DNA from: an uncultured Alphaproteobacteria bacterium
GTDB taxonomy: Bacteria; Pseudomonadota; Alphaproteobacteria; HIMB59; GCA-002718135
DNA: 64,000 nt
Direction: 5' to 3'
Assembly (NCBI GenBank): GCA_902521315.1
Contig: CABYRH010000002.1
Coordinates: 84,076-148,075 of the forward strand
Translations under genes and position numbers: made by a program
The notes under the pieces: generated by a model
The model's input: only the letters and a program-made list of their open reading frames with translations
Told to the model about the DNA's origin: nothing
Databases searched by the model: none
Part shown: in pieces, positions 41,783 through 49,981 of the stretch
Layout of the letters: every line of letters begins with the position of its first letter
Numbering within the stretch: position 1 is the first letter of the stretch

Positions 41783-42349
41783 ATGCACGAAAATAGAATT
41801 TTAATACACAAACTAAAAAATTTTGAAAATATAAATTCAAATTTTCTTATAATAACATTGATGTTATTTGGTTCAATTTTATTAGCGATTTCCGCTAAAG
41901 TTCAAGTACCATTTTGGCCGGTGCCAATGACAATGCAGACGTTTGTCATATTCTTAATAGGAATGACATATAGTGTAAGATTATCTTTTGCTACAGTTGC
42001 TTTTTACCTTTTTCAAGGAGCCATAGGACTTCCTGTTTTTGCAGCCGGTGGCGGAGTTGCTTATTTAGTTGGACCAACGGCAGGATATCTTTATGGTATG
42101 TTATTTGCATCTATCGTTATAAGTAATTTAGCAAATTTAGGTTTCAGCAAAACATATTTTAAAGCTACAGTATCTCTACTAATTGGTTCTGCTATTATAT
42201 TTTCATTTGGCATCATCTATCTTGGTTATATTATTGGTTTCGAAAAAGCAGTAGCTGCTGGTCTTTTGCCATTTATTCCAAGTGAATTGTTTAAAATTGC
42301 ATTGGCAGTTGCTTTGATACCAACTTTACACAAAATTATTACAAAATAA
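41783..42349 (+). CDS. bioY: BioY-family biotin transporter, substrate-binding component
   Basis: 188 aa membrane protein with about six spans. KVQVPFWPVPMTMQTFVIFLIG and GGVAYLVGPTAGYLYG are BioY signatures. BioY is the S-component of an ECF transporter; the energising bioM and bioN are not nearby. It may work alone or with a shared ECF module elsewhere, and biotin auxotrophy is common in streamlined marine bacteria. AAAGGA lies before the ATG. Confidence 0.9.
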   Translation: MHENRILIHKLKNFENINSNFLIITLMLFGSILLAISAKVQVPFWPVPMTMQTFVIFLIGMTYSVRLSFATVAFYLFQGAIGLPVFAAGGGVAYLVGPTAGYLYGMLFASIVISNLANLGFSKTYFKATVSLLIGSAIIFSFGIIYLGYIIGFEKAVAAGLLPFIPSELFKIALAVALIPTLHKIITK

Positions 42350-42355
42350 TAATTA

Positions 42356-43246
42356 ATGAAAATAGGTATTGATGTAGGCGGTACCAAAACTGAGGGTATT
42401 CTATTAGATCCAAATGGAACTGAAATAGATAGAAAAAGAATTAATACTGAAAAAAATTATGATGGAACAATTAATGGAATAGTCTCCATTATAAATCATT
42501 TTGAAGATAAGCATGGCAAAGCAGAATCTGTTGGTATGGGAATGCCAGGGGCCATATCAAATGATACAGCTTTAATTAAAAATGCAAATTCTATATGGTT
42601 AAATGGTAAACCATTTAAGCAAGATTTGGATAAAATTCTTAATAGAAATATTAATATAGAAAATGATGCTAATTGTTTCACACTGTCTGAAGCAGTAGAT
42701 GGAGCAGGTAAAGGTTATCAAGTTGTTTTTGGAGTAATCATCGGAACAGGTGTTGGTGGTGGTATTAGCATTGATCAAAAAGTTATAAGAGGGCGAAATA
42801 GTATAAGCGGGGAATGGGGCCATATAGTACTGCCAGGTAGAACTGAAGAAGAAAAAAAATATGTAAAAAAATGTTATTGTGGGAAAAATGGTTGTTTAGA
42901 AACTTACATATCTGGCCCAGGATTTTCATCGGCTTATAACTTGCGTTTCAATAAAAATTATAATTCACATCAGATATTAGAGGGTTTTATTAATAATGAA
43001 GAAAATAGTATTTTTGCACTAAATCAATACATTGATCATTTAGCTAGAGGTTTATCTGTTGTATGTAATATCCTTGATCCAGATGTAATAGTTTTGGGTG
43101 GTGGTATGTCCAATATAGATTTTATTTATGAAAATATAAATGATATTCTAAAAAAATATGTTTTTACTGATACGCTAGAAACTAAAGTTGTAAAAAATGT
43201 TTATGGGGATTCTAGTGGTGTAAGGGGAGCTGCTTGGCTCTCTTAA
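42356..43246 (+). CDS. ROK-family sugar kinase
   Basis: 296 aa. N-terminal phosphate loop IDVGGTKTEG, catalytic Asp in IENDANCF, glycine-rich GVIIGTGVGGG and the ROK zinc motif CYCGKNGCLETYISG are all intact. The family includes fructokinase (mak) and N-acetylglucosamine kinase (nagK); overall length and the zinc motif fit either, and the substrate is not decided. No sugar transporter adjoins it. Overlaps the convergent aldehyde dehydrogenase by four bases. Confidence 0.85.
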   Translation: MKIGIDVGGTKTEGILLDPNGTEIDRKRINTEKNYDGTINGIVSIINHFEDKHGKAESVGMGMPGAISNDTALIKNANSIWLNGKPFKQDLDKILNRNINIENDANCFTLSEAVDGAGKGYQVVFGVIIGTGVGGGISIDQKVIRGRNSISGEWGHIVLPGRTEEEKKYVKKCYCGKNGCLETYISGPGFSSAYNLRFNKNYNSHQILEGFINNEENSIFALNQYIDHLARGLSVVCNILDPDVIVLGGGMSNIDFIYENINDILKKYVFTDTLETKVVKNVYGDSSGVRGAAWLS

Positions 43247-44694
43247 ATACCGCCCATTGAAATATATTTTATAGTTAAATAATCATCAAGGCCATATCGA
43301 GAACCTTCTCTTCCCATTCCTGATTCTTTTACACCCCCAAAAGGAACTTCAGCAATTGTTGGTAGTCCATTATTAATAGATACAATGCCATATTCGAGTG
43401 CTTCGGCAACTCTCCAAATTCTTCCTATGTCTCTTGAATAGAAATATGAAGCTAATCCATAAGGAGTATCATTAGCCATTTTAATCACTTCATCATCACT
43501 GGAAAATTTATAAAGAGGAGCAACAGGTCCAAATGTTTCTTCAAAAGTTATTTTTGCCTTTGTAGATACATTAGAGAGAACAGTTGGTTGATAGAAATTC
43601 CCACCAAGCGAATGCACATCTCCACCAATTGCTATTTTAGCTCCTGTATTAACTGCGTCTTGTACATGATCAACTACTTTTTCTAAAGAGGATTGATCAA
43701 TTAAAGGACCAGATGTAATTCCATCTTCAAGTCCATTGCCCACTGTTATTTTACTGACTTCATTTGTAAATTTTTCCAGGAATTCGTCATAAATATTTTC
43801 ATGCACAAATATTCTATTTGAACAAATACATGTTTGACCACTATTTCTAAATTTACTTTGAAGAGCTCCTGCAACAGCTTCATCCATATCTGCATCATCA
43901 AAAACAATAAATGGTGCGTGACCACCAAGTTCCATAGAAACTTTTTTTACTGTTGAGGCACTTTGCTCTAAAAGTATTTTTCCAACCTCCGTAGATCCAG
44001 TAAAAGAAATTTTTCTAACAATAGGGTTGCTTGTTAGTTCTTTACCAATTTCACTTGCCGATCCAGTTATTACATTAAATACACCATCTGGAAAACCAGC
44101 TTTCTTAGCAAGTACTGCTACAGCTAATGCTGAATAGGGTGTTTGGCTTGCTGGTTTAACAACAGTAGTACAACCAACTGCTAGAGCGGCCGCACATTTT
44201 CTTGTTATCATTGAATTTGGAAAATTCCATGGAGTTATTGCTCCAACAACACCAACAGGTTGTTTAATTATTACAATTCTTTTTCCAGGTCTTGGATCAG
44301 GAACTATGTCACCATAAACTCTTTTTGCTTCTTCAGCATAGAATTCAATATATGAAGCACCCATTAGTATTTCACCCTTTGCTTCAGCTAGAGGTTTACC
44401 TTGCTCAATAGTCATGATTTTAGCTAAATCATCTGCATTTTCTGTAATTAACTCCCCCCATTTTTTAAGAATGACTGATCTTTCTTTCGCAGTAGTTTCT
44501 TTCCAAGTTTGGAAAGCAGTATTAGCATCATCTACAGCTTTTTTAGTTTCTAAAACTGAGCATTTTGGGACATTGCCAATAATTTCAAGAGAGGCTGGAT
44601 TATTTACCTCAAGAGTTTCTCCTGAAGAACTGTCAACCCATTCCCCATTTATAAAACATTTTTGTTTAAAGAGTGATTTGTTATTTAATTCCAT
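43243..44694 (-). CDS. gabD: NAD(P)-dependent succinate-semialdehyde dehydrogenase family
   Basis: 483 aa aldehyde dehydrogenase closest in layout to GabD. TPWNFPNSMITRKCAAALAV, GSTEVGKILL, catalytic Glu in MELGGHAPF and nucleophile Cys in NSGQTCICSNR are present. It would oxidise succinate semialdehyde or, as in ectoine-degradation clusters where an SSADH-like protein is used, aspartate semialdehyde. It is divergent from the amidinotransferase, 43 bp away, so it may belong functionally to that locus. Exact substrate is inferred. Confidence 0.85.
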   Translation of the reverse strand: MELNNKSLFKQKCFINGEWVDSSSGETLEVNNPASLEIIGNVPKCSVLETKKAVDDANTAFQTWKETTAKERSVILKKWGELITENADDLAKIMTIEQGKPLAEAKGEILMGASYIEFYAEEAKRVYGDIVPDPRPGKRIVIIKQPVGVVGAITPWNFPNSMITRKCAAALAVGCTTVVKPASQTPYSALAVAVLAKKAGFPDGVFNVITGSASEIGKELTSNPIVRKISFTGSTEVGKILLEQSASTVKKVSMELGGHAPFIVFDDADMDEAVAGALQSKFRNSGQTCICSNRIFVHENIYDEFLEKFTNEVSKITVGNGLEDGITSGPLIDQSSLEKVVDHVQDAVNTGAKIAIGGDVHSLGGNFYQPTVLSNVSTKAKITFEETFGPVAPLYKFSSDDEVIKMANDTPYGLASYFYSRDIGRIWRVAEALEYGIVSINNGLPTIAEVPFGGVKESGMGREGSRYGLDDYLTIKYISMGGI

Positions 44695-44704
44695 AAGTTT
44701 TGAT

Positions 44705-44710
44705 TATAAT
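44705..44710 (+). promoter_or_regulatory. Candidate -10 box upstream of the amidinotransferase operon
   Basis: A TATAAT sits in the 43-bp divergent gap, with AAGGA ahead of the ATG at 44738. No clear -35 is visible. The gap is too short to hold a guanidine or ykkC-type riboswitch. Confidence 0.3.
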
Positions 44711-44737
44711 GCATAGTTTTAAATTAAGGAAAATATA

Positions 44738-45841
44738 ATGACAATAGTTAATTCTTGGAATGAATGGGATCCATTAAAGCATGTTATAGTTGGAGCAGTT
44801 GAAAATGCCAACATACCTCCAATGGAACCAGCGCTTGAACCAAAAATTAGTAAAGATAGTGGTATGGCAGGATCTCACGGACCACGTTCAAAAGAGTCAA
44901 TTGATAAAGCAAATATACAATTAGAAAACTTTGTTAAAATTTTAAATTCTCTAAATATAAAAGTTGATAGACCAACACCAATTGACTTTTCTCAGAGTAT
45001 CGAGACGCCCGATTGGTCTAATGATGGTATGTTTGGTTGTATGCCCCCAAGAGATGTTATTCTCACTGTAGGAAATGAAATGCTGGAAGCACCAATGTCT
45101 TATAGATGTAGATGGTTTGAGTATCTTGCCTATAGACCTTTACTTGAAAAATATTATTCAGAAGATAAAAATATGAGATGGGAATCGGCTCCAAAACCAA
45201 GATTAACAAATCAATCTTATAAGTCTAATTATCTTCCTGAAGGCATAACGGAAGAAGAACGATATAAAAAAATTGAAAATAGAGACATGATATTGACAGA
45301 AAAAGAACCACTTTTTGATGCAGCAGAAATTTTACGCTTTGGAAAAGATCTTTTTTATCATAACAATTTTACATCAAATTTAAGCGGTTTAGATTGGTTA
45401 AGAAGACATTATTCAAATCATCGCGTTCATCAAATAAATTTACCTGGTGATTTAATTCCAACTCACATAGATGCATGTTTTACTCCTATTAAACCAGGAG
45501 TTATAATCATTAATCCAAATAGAAAAATATCATCAGAGCAAAGAAAAATTTTCGATGATAATAAATGGGAAATTCATGAGGCAGCACCTTCCATTCATAA
45601 TAGCCCACCACCTATGTGTTATTCATCAATCTGGTTATCAATGAACGTTTTGATAATTGATCCTAAAACTATATGTGTTGAAGCAACTGAAGAAAAAATG
45701 ATTAAACAAATGGAAAGTTTTGGATTGGAGGTTATACCAGTTCCTTTTAGGGACGTTTATGCGTTTGGTGGTAGTTTACATTGTGCCACTACTGATGTTC
45801 ATAGAGAGGGTGAGTGTGAGGATTATTTTCCAAATCAATAA
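44738..45841 (+). CDS. Arginine:glycine amidinotransferase-type enzyme
   Basis: 367 aa. The whole C-terminal half follows vertebrate AGAT: EPLFDAAEILRFGKDLF, THIDACFTPIKPGVIIINP, WLSMNVLIIDP and GGSLHCATTDVHREG. The catalytic triad is visible as Asp194, His243 and Cys349. Such enzymes move the amidino group of arginine onto an amine (glycine in AGAT; other amines in antibiotic and toxin pathways). The acceptor here is not determined; glycine, GABA or a diamino acid would all fit the neighbours. First gene of a long co-directional cluster; its stop overlaps the next gene by one base. Confidence 0.85.
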   Translation: MTIVNSWNEWDPLKHVIVGAVENANIPPMEPALEPKISKDSGMAGSHGPRSKESIDKANIQLENFVKILNSLNIKVDRPTPIDFSQSIETPDWSNDGMFGCMPPRDVILTVGNEMLEAPMSYRCRWFEYLAYRPLLEKYYSEDKNMRWESAPKPRLTNQSYKSNYLPEGITEEERYKKIENRDMILTEKEPLFDAAEILRFGKDLFYHNNFTSNLSGLDWLRRHYSNHRVHQINLPGDLIPTHIDACFTPIKPGVIIINPNRKISSEQRKIFDDNKWEIHEAAPSIHNSPPPMCYSSIWLSMNVLIIDPKTICVEATEEKMIKQMESFGLEVIPVPFRDVYAFGGSLHCATTDVHREGECEDYFPNQ

Positions 45842-46596
45842 TGTATAGTTTTAATCAAAATAACGTTAAAGCCAATTTACATGATACAAAATTTTCTAGA
45901 ATTGGTGTAATTACACTATCGACTGATTTTACAATTGAGCAAGATTTTATAAAAATTTGTCATAATTTACCAGTTGACCTATTTTTTAATAGGATACCTT
46001 TTTTAAATCCTCTAACTCATGAAAATTATATAAAGATGGCTGATCATCTTACAGAAATAACAAATCAAATATTACCCAATGAGAAAATACAAGTTGTAGC
46101 GTATGGATGTACTTCGGGCACTATTGAAATTGGTGAAAAAAGAATAAGATCTGAAATCTTCAAAGCTAAACCTGATGCGTTAATTACCACACCTATTACA
46201 TCAGTTGTCAAAGCACTTAAATTGCTTAATCATAAAAAAATTGCTGTTCTTACCCCTTATCCAAAAGATGTGAATATTAAAGTTTACAAATATTTAATTG
46301 ATAGTGGATTTGAAATTAAATCATTTAGTTCGTTTAATTTAAATTATGATTCAGAAATTGCCAAAGTTACTCATGATAGTTTAATACAAACAATTTCCTC
46401 AATTGATTTAACAGATGTTGATAGTATTTTTGTTTCTTGTACTGCATTAAAAGTAATTGATATTATCGAAGAATTAGAGTCAAAATTAAGCACAGATATC
46501 ATTTCAAGTAATCAAGCTATTATTTGGGATTCATTAAGATTGTCTAATATTAATCAAAAAATTGATGGTTATGGTAACCTATTTAAATTACATTAA
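45841..46596 (+). CDS. Asp/Glu racemase-superfamily protein, EutA-like
   Basis: 251 aa. It has the two active-site cysteines of the maleate isomerase/arylmalonate decarboxylase/racemase group, Cys90 in VAYGCTSGT and Cys200 in FVSCTALKV. It is followed by a threonine-dehydratase-like and an ornithine-cyclodeaminase-like gene, the same order as eutA-eutB-eutC in hydroxyectoine catabolism. A EutA role is therefore inferred from order, and a free amino-acid racemase or maleate isomerase is the alternative. Confidence 0.65.
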   Translation: MYSFNQNNVKANLHDTKFSRIGVITLSTDFTIEQDFIKICHNLPVDLFFNRIPFLNPLTHENYIKMADHLTEITNQILPNEKIQVVAYGCTSGTIEIGEKRIRSEIFKAKPDALITTPITSVVKALKLLNHKKIAVLTPYPKDVNIKVYKYLIDSGFEIKSFSSFNLNYDSEIAKVTHDSLIQTISSIDLTDVDSIFVSCTALKVIDIIEELESKLSTDIISSNQAIIWDSLRLSNINQKIDGYGNLFKLH

Positions 46597-46608
46597 ATAG
46601 GGATTAAA

Positions 46609-47571
46609 TTGATTACACTTCAACAAATACAAGATGCACATAAGAAAATTTTACCTTATGTTAATTATACACCATTAATTAATTCTAACTTCTTATCAAA
46701 AAGTAATAAAGTAAAACTAAAGTTAGAAAATTTTCAAATCACTGGTTCATTTAAGTTAAGAGGTGCGATTAATAAACTTCTTTCTTTAAATGAAGATGAC
46801 AAAAGCAAAGGAGTCATTGCAGTTTCTACAGGCAATCACGGCAAAGGCGTTGCTTATGCTTCAAAGGTATTGGGCATTCAATCAACAATATATATGTCTT
46901 CAATGGTTCCAGAATATAGAAAAGAAGCTATTGAAAAATTAGGAGCAAAAGTAGAAATTATTGGAAAGAATAGTGATGAAGCAGATTTGTATGCTAAACA
47001 AATTGCGAAAGAAAAAAATATCCCATTAATTCATCCTTTTGATGATGAAGATATTATTATTGGTCAAGGTACAGTTGGCCTTGAAATGCTTAATGAGTTT
47101 CCTGAAGTTGATACTGTAATAATACCAACATCTGGAGGTGGTCTTATATCTGGAATAGCACAAGCTATTAAACTTCAAAAACCTGACACAAAAATTATCG
47201 CCGTATCTATGGAAAGAGGTCCTTCAATGTATGAAAGTCTAAAAAAAGGCAGACCTGTGGATGTAGAGGAAATTGAAACTTTAGCTGATTGTCTAGGGGG
47301 TAGTATTGGCTTAGATAATAAATTTACATTTAATATTGTACAACAATACGTTGATGACTTTGTTTTAGTAAGTGAAGAAAAAATAGCTGAGGGAATTAGA
47401 ATAAATTTTTTAGAACATAAAATTGTATCTGAAGGTGCTGCAGCAACTAGCGTAATGGTTGTTAAAGAAAAACTAACATCGCACTTAGGAAAAAATATAA
47501 TCTGTTTAATTTGTGGTGGAAATATTGACTCGGAACTATTTAACAAAGTTTTAAGCCATGCTCATCCTTAA
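46609..47571 (+). CDS. PLP-dependent threonine dehydratase-like enzyme, EutB-like
   Basis: 320 aa fold-type II PLP enzyme. The Schiff-base lysine is in TGSFKLRGA, the Asn loop in STGNHGKGVAYA, and the glycine-rich phosphate site in TSGGGLISGIA. It lacks the regulatory ACT domain of biosynthetic threonine deaminase, so it is a catabolic type: serine/threonine or hydroxyaspartate dehydratase. Position suggests EutB, proposed to dehydrate a 3-hydroxy-diaminobutyrate derived from hydroxyectoine. It overlaps the next gene by 14 bases. Confidence 0.7.
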   Translation: MITLQQIQDAHKKILPYVNYTPLINSNFLSKSNKVKLKLENFQITGSFKLRGAINKLLSLNEDDKSKGVIAVSTGNHGKGVAYASKVLGIQSTIYMSSMVPEYRKEAIEKLGAKVEIIGKNSDEADLYAKQIAKEKNIPLIHPFDDEDIIIGQGTVGLEMLNEFPEVDTVIIPTSGGGLISGIAQAIKLQKPDTKIIAVSMERGPSMYESLKKGRPVDVEEIETLADCLGGSIGLDNKFTFNIVQQYVDDFVLVSEEKIAEGIRINFLEHKIVSEGAAATSVMVVKEKLTSHLGKNIICLICGGNIDSELFNKVLSHAHP

Positions 47572-48532
47572 TAAAAATGATATTATTCAACATGTAAATT
47601 TGAATAAAAATCTCATACCAATAATAGAGGAGGCTTTTATAAGTTTATCAAAAAAATTGGTAATGATGCCACCTATAATGAGAATTGATATTGAAAAATA
47701 TCATGGTGAATCTGATGTTAAAGCTGCATACGTTGAGGGTCTTGATAGTTTTGCAATAAAAATTGCTTCAGGTTTTTTTGATAATCCAAAACTTGGTCTG
47801 CCATCTAGCAATGGACTGATGGTTTTATTAGATTCAAAGACTGGTGTTGTAAAATCTGTTCTATTGGATGAAGGTTATCTTACAGATACTAGAACAGCTA
47901 TAGCAGGAGCAATAGCTACAAAATATTTATCAAATCAAAATGCTAATTCTGTTGGTATTATTGGAGCTGGAATCCAAGCCAAATTACAACTTCAAGCAAT
48001 AATGTTAGTTAGAAAAATAAAAAAAATAATAGTCTGGACAAGAGATGAGACAAAAGCAAACCAATTTATCGAAGGTTTTAAAGATTTAGATTTAGATTTG
48101 CATGTAGCTTCTTCTTGCAAGGAGTTGGCAAGCTTATTAGAAATAATCGTTACAACGACTCCTAGTAAAAAACCGCTTTTGGAATTTGATTGGATAATTA
48201 AAGGAACTCACATAACAGCAATGGGATCAGATGCAGAACAAAAAAACGAATTAGATCCTCAGATGTTAAAACATTGCGATCAATATGTACCTGACAATCA
48301 ATTACAAACAAGTGTTTTGGGTGAATTACATCATGCTTTAAAACAAAATATAATTTCTTCTAAAGAAAAATTTAATGAACTTGGCGATATTATTAACGAT
48401 CCAAGCTTAGGAAGAAAAAATAAAGAGGATATAACAATATGTGATTTGACAGGAACTGGCGTACAAGATACTGCAATAGCAAGATTTGCTTATAATCTTT
48501 GTAAAACAAATAATTTAGGCATCAATATTTAA
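47558..48532 (+). CDS. Ornithine cyclodeaminase/mu-crystallin family, EutC-like
   Basis: 324 aa NAD(P)-binding protein. The substrate part has GESDVKAAYVEG and DEGYLTDTRTAIAGAIATKYL; the Rossmann glycine loop is GIIGAGIQAKLQLQA. Family members include ornithine cyclodeaminase, alanine dehydrogenase and ketimine reductase. Beside a threonine-dehydratase-like gene it fits EutC of hydroxyectoine use. The reaction here is not known. Confidence 0.7.
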   Translation: MLILNKNDIIQHVNLNKNLIPIIEEAFISLSKKLVMMPPIMRIDIEKYHGESDVKAAYVEGLDSFAIKIASGFFDNPKLGLPSSNGLMVLLDSKTGVVKSVLLDEGYLTDTRTAIAGAIATKYLSNQNANSVGIIGAGIQAKLQLQAIMLVRKIKKIIVWTRDETKANQFIEGFKDLDLDLHVASSCKELASLLEIIVTTTPSKKPLLEFDWIIKGTHITAMGSDAEQKNELDPQMLKHCDQYVPDNQLQTSVLGELHHALKQNIISSKEKFNELGDIINDPSLGRKNKEDITICDLTGTGVQDTAIARFAYNLCKTNNLGINI

Positions 48533-48535
48533 TTT

Positions 48536-49978
48536 ATGAGTCAAGCAATAATAAAAAAAACGTCTGATTACTTCAAATCAAAAGGAGTTGTCTTGCCAAG
48601 TATTAGTGAACTTCAAGACCCTCAAATTATTAATGATGATATTAAAAATTCTTTAAAAAAAATTAATAATAATGATATCAATCCTCTTAACCTCTTTAGA
48701 GTTCATTGGTTTAATAAAAGAGATCAATCAGGTTTTGGAAATGAGCCTGAATATATTTTGCTTCCAACAGAATTCACAGGTGTTAAGGCAAAGATAATTG
48801 TAAATATGGGACGATATTTTCCCTTAATAACAGCTCATAAAGTTTTGGCAGCTTATGGTTGTTTGCTTCCAAGAATATTAAATGGCACTTTTGATTATGA
48901 AAAACATAAAGCAGTTTGGCCTTCTACAGGAAATTATTGTAGGGGCGGAGTAGCAATATCTCGGATAATGGGTCTTAATAGTATTGCAATACTTCCTGAA
49001 GGAATGAGTAATGAGAGATTTGAATGGTTGAATAATTGGGTTGAAGATAAAAAAAATATCATAAAGACAAAAGGCACAGAAAGTAATGTTAAAGAAATTT
49101 ACGATGCTTGTAATGAATTAAAAAAAGATAATCAAAATGATATCATAAATCAATTTGATGAGTATTATAATTACAGTATTCATCGTTCTATAACGGGTCC
49201 ATCTTTTGAAAAATCATTTCTTAAAGTTAAAGGTGACAGTAATTTAACTCCTAGGTTTTACGTAAGTGCTTCAGGATCAAGTGGTACTCTAGCAGCAGGA
49301 GATTATCTTAAAGATAAATTACAGACGAAGATTGCAGTTGTTGAAGCTTTGGAGTGCCCGACTTTGCTTCATGGAGGTTATGGTGAACATAATATACAAG
49401 GAATTGGTGACAAACATGTCCCCCTTATTCATAATGTAATGAATACAGATTTTGTCGTAGATGTTTCTGATCAAGCTACCAATAATCTAAATATGATTTT
49501 TAATACTGAAATAGGAAAAAAGTTTTTAATTGAGAAAAAAAATTTTGAGCCTGATTTTGTTTCACGACTTCCTGAATTTGGCTTTTCAGCAATAGCAAAT
49601 ATATTGGCATCAATAAAACTAGCTAAATATATGGATTTAAATAGTGACGACGCAATTATAACGGTCGCTACAGATGGTGCAGATTTATACATGTCAGAGT
49701 TGAATAAGACCATTGCTGATTTTAAAAATAATTATGATGAAATAGTTTGTGCTGAACTATTTGGAAAACACTTATCAGGAATATCTACTGATAATATGCT
49801 AGAACTTTCTTACATGGATAAGAAAAGAATATTTAATTTAGGGTACTTTACTTGGGTAGAGCAACAAGGTGTAAGTCTCGAAGAATTTGAAAAAAGAAAT
49901 GATCAAAAATTTTGGAATTCACATTATGAATATATGCTTTCTCTAGACAATAAGATTAAAGAATTTAATAATATGTAG
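48536..49978 (+). CDS. Unassigned PLP-dependent enzyme of the cysteine-synthase superfamily
   Basis: 480 aa, longer than the usual 310-400 of fold-type II enzymes. A likely Schiff-base lysine is Lys102 in PLITAHKVLAAYG; STGNYCRGGVA (about 130-140) looks like the Asn loop; and SASGSSGTLAAGDYL (about 244-258) is a phosphate-binding glycine loop. The C-terminal 100 residues are not recognised. It may be an ammonia-lyase for a diamino or beta-substituted amino acid (diaminopropionate ammonia-lyase is one distant comparison), but no firm name is justified. Four bases separate it from the M20 gene. Confidence 0.6.
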   Translation: MSQAIIKKTSDYFKSKGVVLPSISELQDPQIINDDIKNSLKKINNNDINPLNLFRVHWFNKRDQSGFGNEPEYILLPTEFTGVKAKIIVNMGRYFPLITAHKVLAAYGCLLPRILNGTFDYEKHKAVWPSTGNYCRGGVAISRIMGLNSIAILPEGMSNERFEWLNNWVEDKKNIIKTKGTESNVKEIYDACNELKKDNQNDIINQFDEYYNYSIHRSITGPSFEKSFLKVKGDSNLTPRFYVSASGSSGTLAAGDYLKDKLQTKIAVVEALECPTLLHGGYGEHNIQGIGDKHVPLIHNVMNTDFVVDVSDQATNNLNMIFNTEIGKKFLIEKKNFEPDFVSRLPEFGFSAIANILASIKLAKYMDLNSDDAIITVATDGADLYMSELNKTIADFKNNYDEIVCAELFGKHLSGISTDNMLELSYMDKKRIFNLGYFTWVEQQGVSLEEFEKRNDQKFWNSHYEYMLSLDNKIKEFNNM

Positions 49979-49981
49979 GTT

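Noticed and set aside
44695-44737. Guanidine-sensing riboswitch ahead of the amidinotransferase
   Set aside because: The gap is only 43 bases and shows no stem-loop pair; too short for known guanidine riboswitches.
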